Origin: Colwellia sp. PAMC 21821
Lineage (GTDB): Bacteria; Pseudomonadota; Gammaproteobacteria; Enterobacterales; Alteromonadaceae
Assembly: GCF_002077175.1 (NCBI RefSeq)
Contig: NZ_CP014943.1
Span: forward strand, 4,464,001-4,528,000
Length of the DNA: 64,000 nt
Reading direction: 5' to 3'
In this document: positions 34,826-44,043 of the stretch, in pieces
How the letters are laid out: every line of letters starts with the position of its first letter
How positions within the stretch are numbered: the stretch's first letter is position 1
The notes under the pieces: model-generated
What the model was told of the DNA's origin: nothing
What the model saw: only the letters and a program-made list of their open reading frames with translations
Databases searched by the model: none
Translations under genes and position numbers: made by a program

Positions 34826-35938
34826 TCAAGCTATTAGCGATGAGAATCTAGCTTGATGAAAGTCAGCATCACCAAAACACATTTGCGCTACGCGGATCCG
34901 CTTCAGGTATAGACCAATATCTAACTCATCGGTGACACCTATACCACCATGCATTTGAACCGCTTCACCACTGATAAGATCCGCAACTTTTGAAAGTTTC
35001 CATTTAGCTAAACTAGCACTAGAGGCAAGACTCTCTTCAGTGCTATCTGCGGTTGAAAGCGCTGATATAACACAAGACTGAGCTAATTCTAACTCTACAA
35101 AGCACCTTGCCGCACGATGTTGTAATGCCTGAAAAGTACCAATTTTAACGCCAAATTGTTCACGCACTTTTAAGTATTCAATGGTCATATCAAACAGAGC
35201 TTTAGTTGCGCCAAGCATTTCACTACTTAAGCATAAACGACCTAAATCTAAGGCATGTTCTAGCGCAACAAAACTATCACCCGCTTTACCTAATAAAGCT
35301 TGTGCAGGTAATTTAAGATCACTAAAAGTAAGCTCTGCATAGTTACGTGAATCAATTAATTTTAGGCGCTTAACCTTAACTTGGTCACTAAATGGCACGA
35401 TAAACAAGCTACACCCAGACTGATGTTGTGCCGCCACAATCCATCCGTCAGGGCTAACGCCATCAATAACCATTGTTTTCTTCCCATTAAGGATAAAACT
35501 ATTGCCATCTGTTGTAGCCGTTGTTTGCATATTGTCTGGTTTATGCCTGGCTTGCTCGTCAACTGCAAGGGCTAGACGCTTTTCACCACTGATAATGGCC
35601 GTTAACCAAGCTTGTTGATCTTCGTTTGCTAGTTGTTGTAATAATGAACCACAAAGTGTTACCGATGATAACATTGGTGAAGCGGTCAGGTGTTTTCCCA
35701 TCGCTTCAAATATTGCGCCCATTCCTTTGTAACCAAAATCTAGACCACCAAGATCTTCAGGAAACGTCACTGCGCCCCAACCTAGTTCAATCATTTGTTG
35801 CCAAATTTTTGTATCATAATTTAGCGTTGAACTGCTATCGCGTAGCGCACGCTGAGCAGCCACAGGACTTTGAGCACTGAGAAATTCTTCCGCCGTATCC
35901 GCCAACATACGGTCATCTTCGCTATACACCATACTCAT
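34826..35938 (-). CDS. Acyl-CoA dehydrogenase, small subunit of a second pair
   Basis: The 370-residue protein has the acyl-CoA dehydrogenase fold with a less conserved middle domain. It retains the C-terminal blocks YLKVREQFGVKIGTFQALQHR and GEAVQMHGGIGVTDELDIG. Its start overlaps the stop of the 399-residue dehydrogenase, and the two probably form an alpha2-beta2 enzyme of the steroid type. It is the last gene of the side-chain operon. It likely desaturates the longer or the shorter CoA side chain, complementing the chsE1/chsE2 pair. Confidence 0.8.
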   Translation of the reverse strand: MSMVYSEDDRMLADTAEEFLSAQSPVAAQRALRDSSSTLNYDTKIWQQMIELGWGAVTFPEDLGGLDFGYKGMGAIFEAMGKHLTASPMLSSVTLCGSLLQQLANEDQQAWLTAIISGEKRLALAVDEQARHKPDNMQTTATTDGNSFILNGKKTMVIDGVSPDGWIVAAQHQSGCSLFIVPFSDQVKVKRLKLIDSRNYAELTFSDLKLPAQALLGKAGDSFVALEHALDLGRLCLSSEMLGATKALFDMTIEYLKVREQFGVKIGTFQALQHRAARCFVELELAQSCVISALSTADSTEESLASSASLAKWKLSKVADLISGEAVQMHGGIGVTDELDIGLYLKRIRVAQMCFGDADFHQARFSSLIA

Positions 35939-37137
35939 CAGCTTGTTCCTTTATTTTCAGGTAGTTGTAACACACGTTTGGCTATCACGTTGAGCTGAAC
36001 TTCAGAGGAGCCACCAGCAATAGTTTGAGAAAAACTGTTGAGCCAAGCTCGATTAATGGCTTGTTCTTGATCAGTAAAGTTATCATCTTCCCAACCCAAC
36101 GCACGATATCCCATGGCATCAAGCAACAATTCAAATTTTATTTTCTCTTGCTCTGTATGCACTAGTTTCATAATTGACATTAAACCAAAGCAACTTTGTC
36201 CTGCCTGCATTTCTTGTGTTAACCGCTGAACTGTTAGGTTATAAGCATGCTCTTCCATTTCGGCAGCAACCGCTTTATCAAAAAGTGCAGCTTCACTAGG
36301 ACTGTGAGGCAAAGGCATGTAATCACTCATCAGTGACATTAAGTCAAAATGGGTGGGTAATTGAAACTCTCCAAACTTAGACATGGCGCTACGTTCGTGT
36401 TGCAACAATTCTTTCGCCAACTTCCAGCCATCGTTAATTTCACCAATAAGGTTCTCTTTAGGGACGACAACATTATCGAAAAACACTTCACAAAAAGATG
36501 ACTTACCGCTGATTAAATCAATTGGCGCAGCTTTTACACCTTCGCTGTGCATGTCGAGTAATAACAAGCTAATACCTTGATGCTTCGGCGCTTTAGGATC
36601 GGTTCTAACCAATGCATACATCCAGTCAGACTTGTCACCATAAGAGGTCCATATTTTACTACCATTAACCAGGTAATGATCGCCCTGGTCAACCGCGCTA
36701 GTGCGAATGCTGGCAAGATCTGAACCGGCATTAGGTTCACTGAAACCTTGACACCAACGGACTTCACCGCGGGTCATCGGCTTAAGGAATTGCTGCTTTT
36801 GTTGCTCGCTACCGTGCTGTAAAAGCACAGGTCCAAGCATCCAAATGCCCAAGTTTATTTGTGGTGGACGACATTTAAGTCGACGCATTTCGCTTTCTAA
36901 TATGCTATTTTCTTTTGCATTGAGGCCACCACCGCCGTATTCGGTTGACCAACTAGGACAAAACCAGTTTTTGTCGCGCATACGGTCAAACCATAACTTT
37001 TGATCATCAAAAGTAAAGTTAACATCACGTCCCCCCCAAATAAGCTCTCCGTCTGGGGTAGGTGTACGTAATGACATTGGGCAATTAGCCTCAAGCCAAG
37101 TGCGAACTTCTTGACGAAACACATCTAAATCACTCAT
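35938..37137 (-). CDS. Acyl-CoA dehydrogenase, large subunit of a second pair
   Basis: The 399-residue protein has the full set of family blocks: WCQGFSEPNAGSDLASIR, VNGSKIWTSYGDKSDW and GGSSEVQLNVIAKRVLQLP. It pairs with the 370-residue protein with which it shares one base. Together they match the heteromeric dehydrogenases that introduce the double bond in CoA-activated steroid side chains (FadE26/27, FadE28/29 or Scd-type). Which carbon chain it acts on is not shown by the sequence. It is 11 bp downstream of the chsE2-like gene. Confidence 0.8.
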   Translation of the reverse strand: MSDLDVFRQEVRTWLEANCPMSLRTPTPDGELIWGGRDVNFTFDDQKLWFDRMRDKNWFCPSWSTEYGGGGLNAKENSILESEMRRLKCRPPQINLGIWMLGPVLLQHGSEQQKQQFLKPMTRGEVRWCQGFSEPNAGSDLASIRTSAVDQGDHYLVNGSKIWTSYGDKSDWMYALVRTDPKAPKHQGISLLLLDMHSEGVKAAPIDLISGKSSFCEVFFDNVVVPKENLIGEINDGWKLAKELLQHERSAMSKFGEFQLPTHFDLMSLMSDYMPLPHSPSEAALFDKAVAAEMEEHAYNLTVQRLTQEMQAGQSCFGLMSIMKLVHTEQEKIKFELLLDAMGYRALGWEDDNFTDQEQAINRAWLNSFSQTIAGGSSEVQLNVIAKRVLQLPENKGTS

Positions 37138-37148
37138 CTGAACTCCTA

Positions 37149-38318
37149 TTAACGTACGGCGCGAGGCATACCAATGCCAAACTGGGCAATAAGTTCGCGT
37201 TGAATTTCGTTCACACCACCACCAAAGGTTAGTGTTACTGATGCACGTACTTCATATTCGAGCTCGCCCATCAAAAAAGCTGCTGCTGAGTCGTCTCGAA
37301 CCATGCCATTCATACCAACAATATCAATCAGCTTACGCAAAATTTCAATTGATGACTCACTGCCATAAACTTTAGTGATAGACGCTAATGCTATATCCAT
37401 TTTTCCATGCTCTAAATCAGCAGCAATACGGAAATTAATCAAACGCATAGCTTCAAGTTTTGCATAACATTCTGCCAGTGCTGCTCTTACCCATGGATGA
37501 TCAGATGCACGCTTACCTTGCTCGTCAGGTGTCTTAGCCCAAAGGTAAATGCGACGATACAAGCCTACGACTTTATCTGACCAAGAGCCTAAACCTAAAC
37601 GTTCATGGTTTAACTGTGATGTGATCAGTCTCCAACCACCATTTAATTCACCTACCAGCATCTCTTTAGGTACTTTAACATTGTCATAGTAAGACGCTGC
37701 TGTTGGATTTGAACAGGTTGGAATAACGGTACTGCTAAAACCTTCACTTTTGGTATCTAAGATCATGATAGAGATACCCTTATGACGAGGTAATTCTTGA
37801 TCTGTTCTAACCCCAAGCCATATGTAATCAGCTGACTCTGCGCCTGATGTCCACATTTTATTGCCATTAACAATAAAATTATCACCTTCAAGCGTTGCTT
37901 TGGTTTTTAGGGTTGCTAAATCAGATCCTGCATTTGGCTCTGAATAACCAATAGCGAAATGAATTTCACCATTAGCAATACCGGGTAAAAACTTTTCTTT
38001 CTGTAAATCAGTACCATATTGCATTAACGCAGGGCCAACAGTGCTGATGGTGACAAAAGGTAATGGCGCTCCAGCTATATTAGCTTCTTCAAAAAATATA
38101 AGTTGCTCTGTCGCTTTGTAGCCTTGACCACCAAACTCTTTTGGCCAGCCTACTGCTAACCAGCCGTCTTTACCTATTTGACGAACAACGTTGCGAAAAT
38201 TATCACCACCCTCTTTTCCTCTGAGCTGCTGGCGCAATTCAGGTGTCATTAATTGCGTAAAGTAATCTCTAACTTCTAGGCGTAATGCCCGTTGTTCTGG
38301 TGTTAAATCAATGAACAT
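37149..38318 (-). CDS. chsE2: ChsE2-like acyl-CoA dehydrogenase subunit
   Basis: The 389-residue protein begins MFIDLTPEQRALRLEVRDYF, very like mycobacterial FadE29/ChsE2. It has IHFAIGYSEPNAGSDLATLK, VNGNKMWTSGAESADYIWL and TFGGGVNEIQRELIA. ChsE1-ChsE2 dehydrogenates the C22 (three-carbon side chain) steroid CoA ester. It is in an operon with chsE1-, chsH1-, chsH2- and ltp2-like genes, as in the mycobacterial igr locus. It lies 12 bp downstream of ltp2. Confidence 0.83.
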   Translation of the reverse strand: MFIDLTPEQRALRLEVRDYFTQLMTPELRQQLRGKEGGDNFRNVVRQIGKDGWLAVGWPKEFGGQGYKATEQLIFFEEANIAGAPLPFVTISTVGPALMQYGTDLQKEKFLPGIANGEIHFAIGYSEPNAGSDLATLKTKATLEGDNFIVNGNKMWTSGAESADYIWLGVRTDQELPRHKGISIMILDTKSEGFSSTVIPTCSNPTAASYYDNVKVPKEMLVGELNGGWRLITSQLNHERLGLGSWSDKVVGLYRRIYLWAKTPDEQGKRASDHPWVRAALAECYAKLEAMRLINFRIAADLEHGKMDIALASITKVYGSESSIEILRKLIDIVGMNGMVRDDSAAAFLMGELEYEVRASVTLTFGGGVNEIQRELIAQFGIGMPRAVR

Positions 38319-38330
38319 GATGCACTCCTA

Positions 38331-39506
38331 TTATTCTGCGCCTAAAATTAAACCACTCGTTGGAACACCAGTGCCCGCGGTAACGAGTACATTCTCGACA
38401 TCGTCAACCTGGTTTACTGAAGTACCACGCACTTGTCTTACCGCTTCAGCTACACCATTCATTCCATGGATATAAGCTTCACCTAGCTGTCCTCCGTGCG
38501 TATTAATAGGTAATTTACCACCACGTTCATGATGACCAGCACGAATAAAATCTTTCGCTTTACCGCGCTCAGCAAAACCAAACGCTTCAAGTTGTGGTAA
38601 GACAAACGGTGTAAAATGATCATAAATAATAGCAGTTTGGAAGTCATCAGGACCTAATCCTGATTGCGCATACAGCTCTTTAGCGACGATATCCATCTCT
38701 GGTAAGCCGGTAATATCTTCACGGTAATATGAGGTCATAATTTGTTGACCTTCAGCGATACCTTGCGCACCTGCTTTGATAATCACGGGTTTTTGCTTTA
38801 AGGTTTTAGCACGGTCAACACTGGTGATAACCATAGCAACAGCGCCATCAGACTCTTGACAACAATCAAGTAAGTGCAGTGGTTCGCAAATCCATTTTGA
38901 TGCTTGATGATCTGCTAAGGTAATTGGCTTTTGATAGAAGAATGCTGCTGGGTTAGTTGCAGCAAAATCACGAGAGGAAACAGCCACACGACCAAAATCT
39001 TCTGAGGTGGCACCAAATTCATGCATATAACGCTGGGCAAACATACCCACCCAACTTGCCGGAGTATGAAAACCATGGGGCATATAGTAGCCATAGTTAA
39101 CATTTTCAAAAAATGGTGATGCAGCAAAGCCGTAATCGCCCGTACCAAAGCGATACCAAGAGCGTTCATTCATCGCTCGATAAACCACGACGGTTTTTGC
39201 CACACCACTTGCCACAGCCATTGCCGCATGCATGATAGGTCCACATGCTGCTCCGCCGCCATGAGGAACTTGTGAGAAAAATTTCACTTCATCACAACCT
39301 AATAGGCGTGCAATTTCATATTCTGGAACTTTATCTACAGAATAACTACTGAAGCCGTCGACTTCACTTGGGTCGATACCGGCATCTTCTAATGCCGCTA
39401 AAGTTGCTTCCATCGCTAAACGTAATTCAGTACGACCAGAGTTTTTAGAAAACTCGGTGACACCTAGACCTGCAATGGCAGCTTTACCGCTAATTGACTC
39501 ATTCAT
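38331..39506 (-). CDS. ltp2: Ltp2-like steroid side-chain aldolase
   Basis: The 391-residue thiolase-fold protein matches Ltp2 over long remembered blocks: AAIAGLGVTEFSKNSGRTEL, EPLHLLDCCQESDGAVAMV and KLPINTHGGQLGEAYIHGMN. The end reads VLVTAGTGVPTSGLILG. Ltp2 acts with the DUF35 domain of ChsH2 to split the beta-hydroxyacyl-CoA side chain by retro-aldol cleavage, yielding a 17-ketosteroid and propionyl-CoA. It lies 17 bp downstream of the chsH1-like gene, with chsH2 two genes further up. Confidence 0.9.
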   Translation of the reverse strand: MNESISGKAAIAGLGVTEFSKNSGRTELRLAMEATLAALEDAGIDPSEVDGFSSYSVDKVPEYEIARLLGCDEVKFFSQVPHGGGAACGPIMHAAMAVASGVAKTVVVYRAMNERSWYRFGTGDYGFAASPFFENVNYGYYMPHGFHTPASWVGMFAQRYMHEFGATSEDFGRVAVSSRDFAATNPAAFFYQKPITLADHQASKWICEPLHLLDCCQESDGAVAMVITSVDRAKTLKQKPVIIKAGAQGIAEGQQIMTSYYREDITGLPEMDIVAKELYAQSGLGPDDFQTAIIYDHFTPFVLPQLEAFGFAERGKAKDFIRAGHHERGGKLPINTHGGQLGEAYIHGMNGVAEAVRQVRGTSVNQVDDVENVLVTAGTGVPTSGLILGAE

Positions 39507-39523
39507 CTTGTCTCTCCTAAGTG

Positions 39524-39955
39524 TTATGGCAATACCAAACGTACTGTGCCAGTGACATGCATGCCGTATTGATTTTTACCTGCTAAACCAACCTCAATAG
39601 TACGGTTATCAGGATTTTTTCCTGTAACTTCACCCATAAAGACCATAGTGTCATCAGGGTAATTAGGCATGCCTAGTTTAATATCTATGTTTTCGATAGT
39701 GCTTTGTGGGCCACTCCAACCTTCAACAAATCCTTGTACTAAACCATTAGTCGTTAAAATATTCATAAAGATATGTGGTGAGCCTAGTGCAATCGCCGCA
39801 TCTTTATCATGATGACCCGGAAAAAAGTCACGGGTTGCTAACGCACCATTAGAGATTAACGCTACCGTAATTGGGATAGATTTTTCAGGTAATTTATCGC
39901 CTACCTGAACGTCATTAAATTGCATTGTTTGAGTGTGCGTATTTTTAGTTTGCAT
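39524..39955 (-). CDS. chsH1: ChsH1-like MaoC subunit of side-chain hydratase
   Basis: The roughly 143-residue hotdog protein matches ChsH1 in ALATRDFFPGHHDKDAAIA and FMNILTTNGLVQGFVEGWSG. With ChsH2 it forms the heteromeric hydratase that adds water to the C22 enoyl-CoA. The gene overlaps the end of chsE1. Several in-frame ATGs (39985, 39973, 39964, 39955) are possible starts; 39955 is chosen for its spacing to a GGA stretch, but this is not certain. Confidence 0.83.
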   Translation of the reverse strand: MQTKNTHTQTMQFNDVQVGDKLPEKSIPITVALISNGALATRDFFPGHHDKDAAIALGSPHIFMNILTTNGLVQGFVEGWSGPQSTIENIDIKLGMPNYPDDTMVFMGEVTGKNPDNRTIEVGLAGKNQYGMHVTGTVRLVLP

Positions 39956-41078
39956 AGTTTTCATCCAGGTCATATTTCCAGCCAAGCTTATCGCTTTGGG
40001 TTAAAGCATCGCCAAGTTTCGCTAATAATGCGGGACTACCGCCTAAATTTAAGCTAATTGCACGACTCCAATAAAGGTATCTGTAAATGATGTAACTAAC
40101 ATCAACACCAAAACCACCGTGAACATGCTGTGCTTTATGACCAATGGTATGGCCAGCTTCACAAGCTTGCCAAGCAGTAGCAAAAGCTTCATGTTCACAA
40201 CCCAAATCGTTATCAATACGGTAACAAAGTTGCCACACACTACTGCGTAAAGCTTCAAGTGCAATTTTGGCATCTGCCATGGTCATTTGCACCGCTTGGA
40301 AAGTACCAATGGCACGCTCAAATTGCTTACGTTCACTAACATACTCAACTGTTTTAGCAATTTGAACTTCACTGACACCTAATTGTAAAGACGCTAACGA
40401 AGCAAGAATACGTGGGACTAGCCAACGATTAGCATCAGCTTCAAGTAATGATGACGCTGAAATAACAACATCATTAAGATGTAAGTCAGCAACTTCTTCA
40501 CCTTGCGTCATTTTTCCTTCGATCAGCGATAAACCTTCAGTTTTACTCGCCAACAATGCCCAGCGTGTTTCGTTGCCTACCGTTAACGGCAGTAATATAT
40601 AATCAGCTAAACCTGCAACAGCAACTGATTGAATTAAACCATTGAGCTTTAATTCATTATTAATTTTTTCAACTGAAACTTGTGCTTCAGCAAAATTATT
40701 AACTAAATTGAACGCTAAGGTTAACAAGTTAGTCCCTGCTGCGGCTTCTTCTGCGGTTGAGGTAAGATCTTCGGAGCCAAATTTAGCAATGGCAGTCGCA
40801 GCAACTTGATGTCGCCACAGTGGCACTTGACCTAACGCACCGCCTTGAGCTTGCAATACAAGACTCAATTCAGTCATACCCAGATCAATACCGCCTATAG
40901 CTTCAGGGATAATAACCCCTTGTAATCCAGTTTCGATACAGGCCTTCCATAAGTCAGACATTGTGCCTTGACCAGCCTCATCGTAGTCTCGTAGAAACTC
41001 GTCAGTACAGGTATCAGTAAAAAGGCTCTTCGCCATATCGGCAATAGCCGACTGCTCTTCTGTTAGATTGAAATCCAT
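39945..41078 (-). CDS. chsE1: ChsE1-like acyl-CoA dehydrogenase subunit
   Basis: The 377-residue protein is a divergent acyl-CoA dehydrogenase (MDFNLTEEQSAIADMAKSLF, VSERKQFERAIGTFQAVQMTM, HVHGGFGVDVSYIIYRY). It matches the role of the smaller subunit ChsE1/FadE28, which pairs with ChsE2. It lies between chsH2 (sharing one base) and chsH1 (overlapping). Compared with the igr order, the chsE1 and chsE2 genes are separated by chsH1 and ltp2 here. Confidence 0.78.
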   Translation of the reverse strand: MDFNLTEEQSAIADMAKSLFTDTCTDEFLRDYDEAGQGTMSDLWKACIETGLQGVIIPEAIGGIDLGMTELSLVLQAQGGALGQVPLWRHQVAATAIAKFGSEDLTSTAEEAAAGTNLLTLAFNLVNNFAEAQVSVEKINNELKLNGLIQSVAVAGLADYILLPLTVGNETRWALLASKTEGLSLIEGKMTQGEEVADLHLNDVVISASSLLEADANRWLVPRILASLASLQLGVSEVQIAKTVEYVSERKQFERAIGTFQAVQMTMADAKIALEALRSSVWQLCYRIDNDLGCEHEAFATAWQACEAGHTIGHKAQHVHGGFGVDVSYIIYRYLYWSRAISLNLGGSPALLAKLGDALTQSDKLGWKYDLDENYAN

Positions 41079-42064
41079 TACGACTCCTTAGTAGACACAA
41101 GTCTAAATTGAGGCAAGGTCAATTCACCATCAAATGTGTGGAATTCCACTTGCACCTTTTGGCCAATTTTCGGCGATTTACCTTCTTCAAGACCAATTAA
41201 ACCCGCGGGGATACGAACACCTTCTTCTAATTCAATAAGACCAATGGGATTCGGGCTATCAAATGGCGCTACGTGTGGATAATGCATTATAACGAATGAA
41301 TATAACTCGCCTTTACCACTGGTAACTTTGTAACCTAAATCGAAGGTATGACAATGCATGCAAACAGGTGCTGGTGGGTGTTGTAATTTTTTACAGCTGT
41401 TACATTCTTGAATACGCAGCTCATTCGCTTCAAAACCTTCCCAGAAAAAACGGTTATCATCACTGATAGCAGGCTTAGGACGTTTGCGTACAGCCGCTTC
41501 TTTTTTAACTGCAGGTTTGTCCGGTTTTTGAGCCGGCTTAAATTTAATCACGCGAAACATCATATCACCGACTTTTTCATCATCTTGGCCTTCAGGCTGT
41601 TCAGAGAAATAAGTCATTTTTAACGTCACGAAAAAACCCGTACCAAGTGCCGTTGTTTTCTCTTCACTAACACTATCTAAAACCGTGGTGTAATAAAGTT
41701 TCTCACCCATGGTTATATAACGATCAAAGGTTAAGTTTGAGTTAACCGCTACCACCGCTGGGTAACCATGCTTTTCAATTACTTCAAGTACGCCATAGGG
41801 GTTTTCATCCGTCGACCCTGGTGCCAATTTTTTATCACCAAAACCTGCCAAACACCAACCCTGTAGCATTGCTGGTGGCGCAACTAACTGTCCATGTACT
41901 GTCGTTGCAGCGTATTCTGCATCCGTATAAAGTGGATTGTCTACGCCCATGATTTCGCACCATTGTCGAACCATGGCTTCATTAATTCTGTCCCACGCGT
42001 AGATACGACCATATTGTCGCCCTACCATCGCTTCTATTTCGGATAACCATTCATATTTAGCCAA
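41078..42064 (-). CDS. chsH2: ChsH2-like MaoC-DUF35 fusion
   Basis: The 328-residue protein has an N-terminal MaoC-like hotdog domain (about 1-175, RQYGRIYAWDRINEAMVRQW), a charged linker (about 178-202, KPAVKKEAAVRKRPKP) and a C-terminal DUF35 domain. The zinc-ribbon cysteines are C221, C224, C235 and C238. This is the ChsH2 order. The MaoC part forms the hydratase with ChsH1, and the DUF35 part binds and activates Ltp2. It is the mirror image of the DUF35-MaoC protein at 19554-20489. Confidence 0.88.
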   Translation of the reverse strand: MAKYEWLSEIEAMVGRQYGRIYAWDRINEAMVRQWCEIMGVDNPLYTDAEYAATTVHGQLVAPPAMLQGWCLAGFGDKKLAPGSTDENPYGVLEVIEKHGYPAVVAVNSNLTFDRYITMGEKLYYTTVLDSVSEEKTTALGTGFFVTLKMTYFSEQPEGQDDEKVGDMMFRVIKFKPAQKPDKPAVKKEAAVRKRPKPAISDDNRFFWEGFEANELRIQECNSCKKLQHPPAPVCMHCHTFDLGYKVTSGKGELYSFVIMHYPHVAPFDSPNPIGLIELEEGVRIPAGLIGLEEGKSPKIGQKVQVEFHTFDGELTLPQFRLVSTKES

Positions 42065-42115
42065 TGTTCGTCTCCTACATTTATCAAGATCAATCTATAA
42101 TTTGAAAGAAAATAG

Positions 42116-42901
42116 CTATTTGCTTTCTTCGCTAGCGTTGAGAAAAGCGGGCATTTCACCACCGCCATTTATAAGTAAATTACAACCACTTGCATAACTC
42201 GCTTCAGGCGAAGCTAAAAATAAACAAGCATTAGCAATGTCTTCAGGCTCAGCCAACCTACCTGCCGGTATCGTCTCACTCACCGCTGCTATACCTGCTT
42301 CGTCACCGTAATGCAGGTGAGAGTTTTCAGTTCTTACTAAGCCTGGACTCACCGCCATAATGCGCACTTTAGGTGCCCATTCAACAGCAAGAGACTTAAC
42401 TAGCGACAACACACCCGCCTTGGCTGCGCCATAAGCCGCTGTACCAGGTGAAGCACGCATCGCACTGATGCTGCCAATAAATATAATGCTGCCACCTTTG
42501 CCGGCCTGCATAATTTCATTTGCTTGCTGAGCAACATTTAGCGGTGCAATAAGATTAAGTTTCAATATTGCTTCATGAAAACGGGGAGATGCTTTATCTG
42601 CTAATGCAAAAGGACTGCCACCCGCATTATTAATTAACACGTCTAACGTGCCATATTCCTGCACTATTGCACTGAACATAGCTGCAGTACTATCAATATC
42701 TTTCACGTCGGCTTGAATAAAGTGCGCTTGATTCACTTTTCCATCTACGGTAACTTGCGGCAACAACTCGACTTCTTTACGACCACAGACAACAACTTTG
42801 GCACCTGCCGACAAGAAACCTTTGGCAATGCCAAGACCAATGCCTTTGGTACCTCCAGTTATCAGTACTACCTTGTCTTTATATTTTTCACTCGGTTGCA
42901 T
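42116..42901 (-). CDS. SDR family oxidoreductase heading the side-chain operon
   Basis: The 261-residue classical SDR has LITGGTKGIGLG, NNAGGSP, GSISAMRASPGTAAYGAAK (catalytic Tyr and Lys) and LLINGGGEMPAF. It is the first gene of an eight-gene operon (42901 to 34826) and probably oxidises or reduces a hydroxyl of the steroid or its side chain. The substrate is not evident. The operator at 42965-42984 lies 63 bp upstream and also serves the divergent hydratase gene. Confidence 0.78.
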   Translation of the reverse strand: MQPSEKYKDKVVLITGGTKGIGLGIAKGFLSAGAKVVVCGRKEVELLPQVTVDGKVNQAHFIQADVKDIDSTAAMFSAIVQEYGTLDVLINNAGGSPFALADKASPRFHEAILKLNLIAPLNVAQQANEIMQAGKGGSIIFIGSISAMRASPGTAAYGAAKAGVLSLVKSLAVEWAPKVRIMAVSPGLVRTENSHLHYGDEAGIAAVSETIPAGRLAEPEDIANACLFLASPEASYASGCNLLINGGGEMPAFLNASEESK

Positions 42902-42964
42902 AGTTCAGCCTTGCATTAAAATTAATTCCATGAAAACAGTGTACATTGAGCTTTAGATAATCAG

Positions 42965-42984
42965 CTTCGTCTAAATGGACGATG
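42965..42984 (+). promoter_or_regulatory. Island operator, copy 6 (between the side-chain operon and echA)
   Basis: It reads CTTCGTCTAAATGGACGATG on the plus strand. Its core CGTC-N6-GACG is symmetric, so one site may serve both the eight-gene operon on the minus strand and the hydratase gene on the plus strand. Confidence 0.7.
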
Positions 42985-43072
42985 CTGACTTTAGGTTCGA
43001 AAAGTGACAATGGCTTCTATTAAAATTTTACGGTACTGGAGGAATTTGTTTCTCCAGTGTTTGGAGATACTG

Positions 43073-43858
43073 ATGACGGATAAAAACCAGCCTAGCGTTA
43101 TATTGAGTTTTCCTGAAGCAGGTGTTGCTGAGTTGAGATTAAACCGCCCTCACGCTACCAATGCTTTAAGTTTGGAATTACAAACCCTGTTATCCAAACA
43201 CTTTACTGATTTAGCTAATAATAAAGATGTTCGATGTATCTTGTTAACCGGTGGTGAAAAAGTTTTCGCCGCAGGTGGTGATATTAAAGGCTTAATTGAT
43301 GCTGACCCGATTGAGATATATCAACGCCACACTGAACGCTTGTGGGCACCTATTGAACAATGCCCTAAACCGGTTGTTGCGGCAGTTTCTGGTTATGCAT
43401 TTGGCGGTGGCTGTGAACTTGCAATGTTGGCCGATATTATTATTGCGGGCAAAACAGCAAGCTTTTGCCAACCTGAAATATCCATTGGTATTATGCCTGG
43501 TATCGGCGGAACTCAACGACTAGTGCGCGCGGTTGGTAAGGCCAAAGCAATGCAAATGGCATTAACAGGAAAACCGATCAGCGCTCATGATGCATGGGTT
43601 GGCGGACTCGTTAGTGAGTTATGTGAAGATGACGAGGTCTACACAAAAGCACTAGCAAACTGTCGTCGCATTGCCCGGATGCCGCCATTAGCAGCAGAGC
43701 AAATCAAAGAAGTTATTCTTGCAGGCATGGATGCTCCACTTGCAAGCGCGATGGCCTTAGAACGTAAAGCAAATGCGTTGTTATTTGCTTCACAAGATCA
43801 ACGTGAGGGTATGGAAGCCTTCTTACAAAAACGCCACCCTGAATTCAAAGGTAAATAA
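43073..43858 (+). CDS. Enoyl-CoA hydratase with both catalytic glutamates
   Basis: The 261-residue crotonase has the oxyanion block KVFAAGGDIKGL and both hydratase glutamates, in GGGCELAMLAD and FCQPEISIGIMPGIGGTQRL. It should therefore hydrate a trans-2-enoyl-CoA, possibly a straight-chain or ring-derived fragment from the steroid. The start at 43073 (MTDKNQ) has GGAG before it; the frame extends to 43004, but the extra residues are unlike the family. It diverges from the side-chain operon and ends at a terminator. Confidence 0.85.
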   Translation: MTDKNQPSVILSFPEAGVAELRLNRPHATNALSLELQTLLSKHFTDLANNKDVRCILLTGGEKVFAAGGDIKGLIDADPIEIYQRHTERLWAPIEQCPKPVVAAVSGYAFGGGCELAMLADIIIAGKTASFCQPEISIGIMPGIGGTQRLVRAVGKAKAMQMALTGKPISAHDAWVGGLVSELCEDDEVYTKALANCRRIARMPPLAAEQIKEVILAGMDAPLASAMALERKANALLFASQDQREGMEAFLQKRHPEFKGK

Positions 43859-43964
43859 AAGATATATAAAAGATAAAGCGATGAGCAAACAAAAACAGTT
43901 ATATTTATCTATTGTGCATTAGCTATTTAATAATATTGATTTAAAATTCCCAATGTGCAACTTA

Positions 43965-43990
43965 AGCCAGCAATTTGCTGGCTCTTTTTT
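43965..43990 (+). terminator. Terminator after the enoyl-CoA hydratase
   Basis: An 8-bp stem (AGCCAGCA / TGCTGGCT) with a 3-nt loop is followed by CTTTTTT. It separates the hydratase gene from the convergent MFS gene. Confidence 0.85.
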
Positions 43991-44043
43991 GCCTGTCATT
44001 TACATAATCTTGAATGATGATAACAATTTGGTAGATTGGTTGA

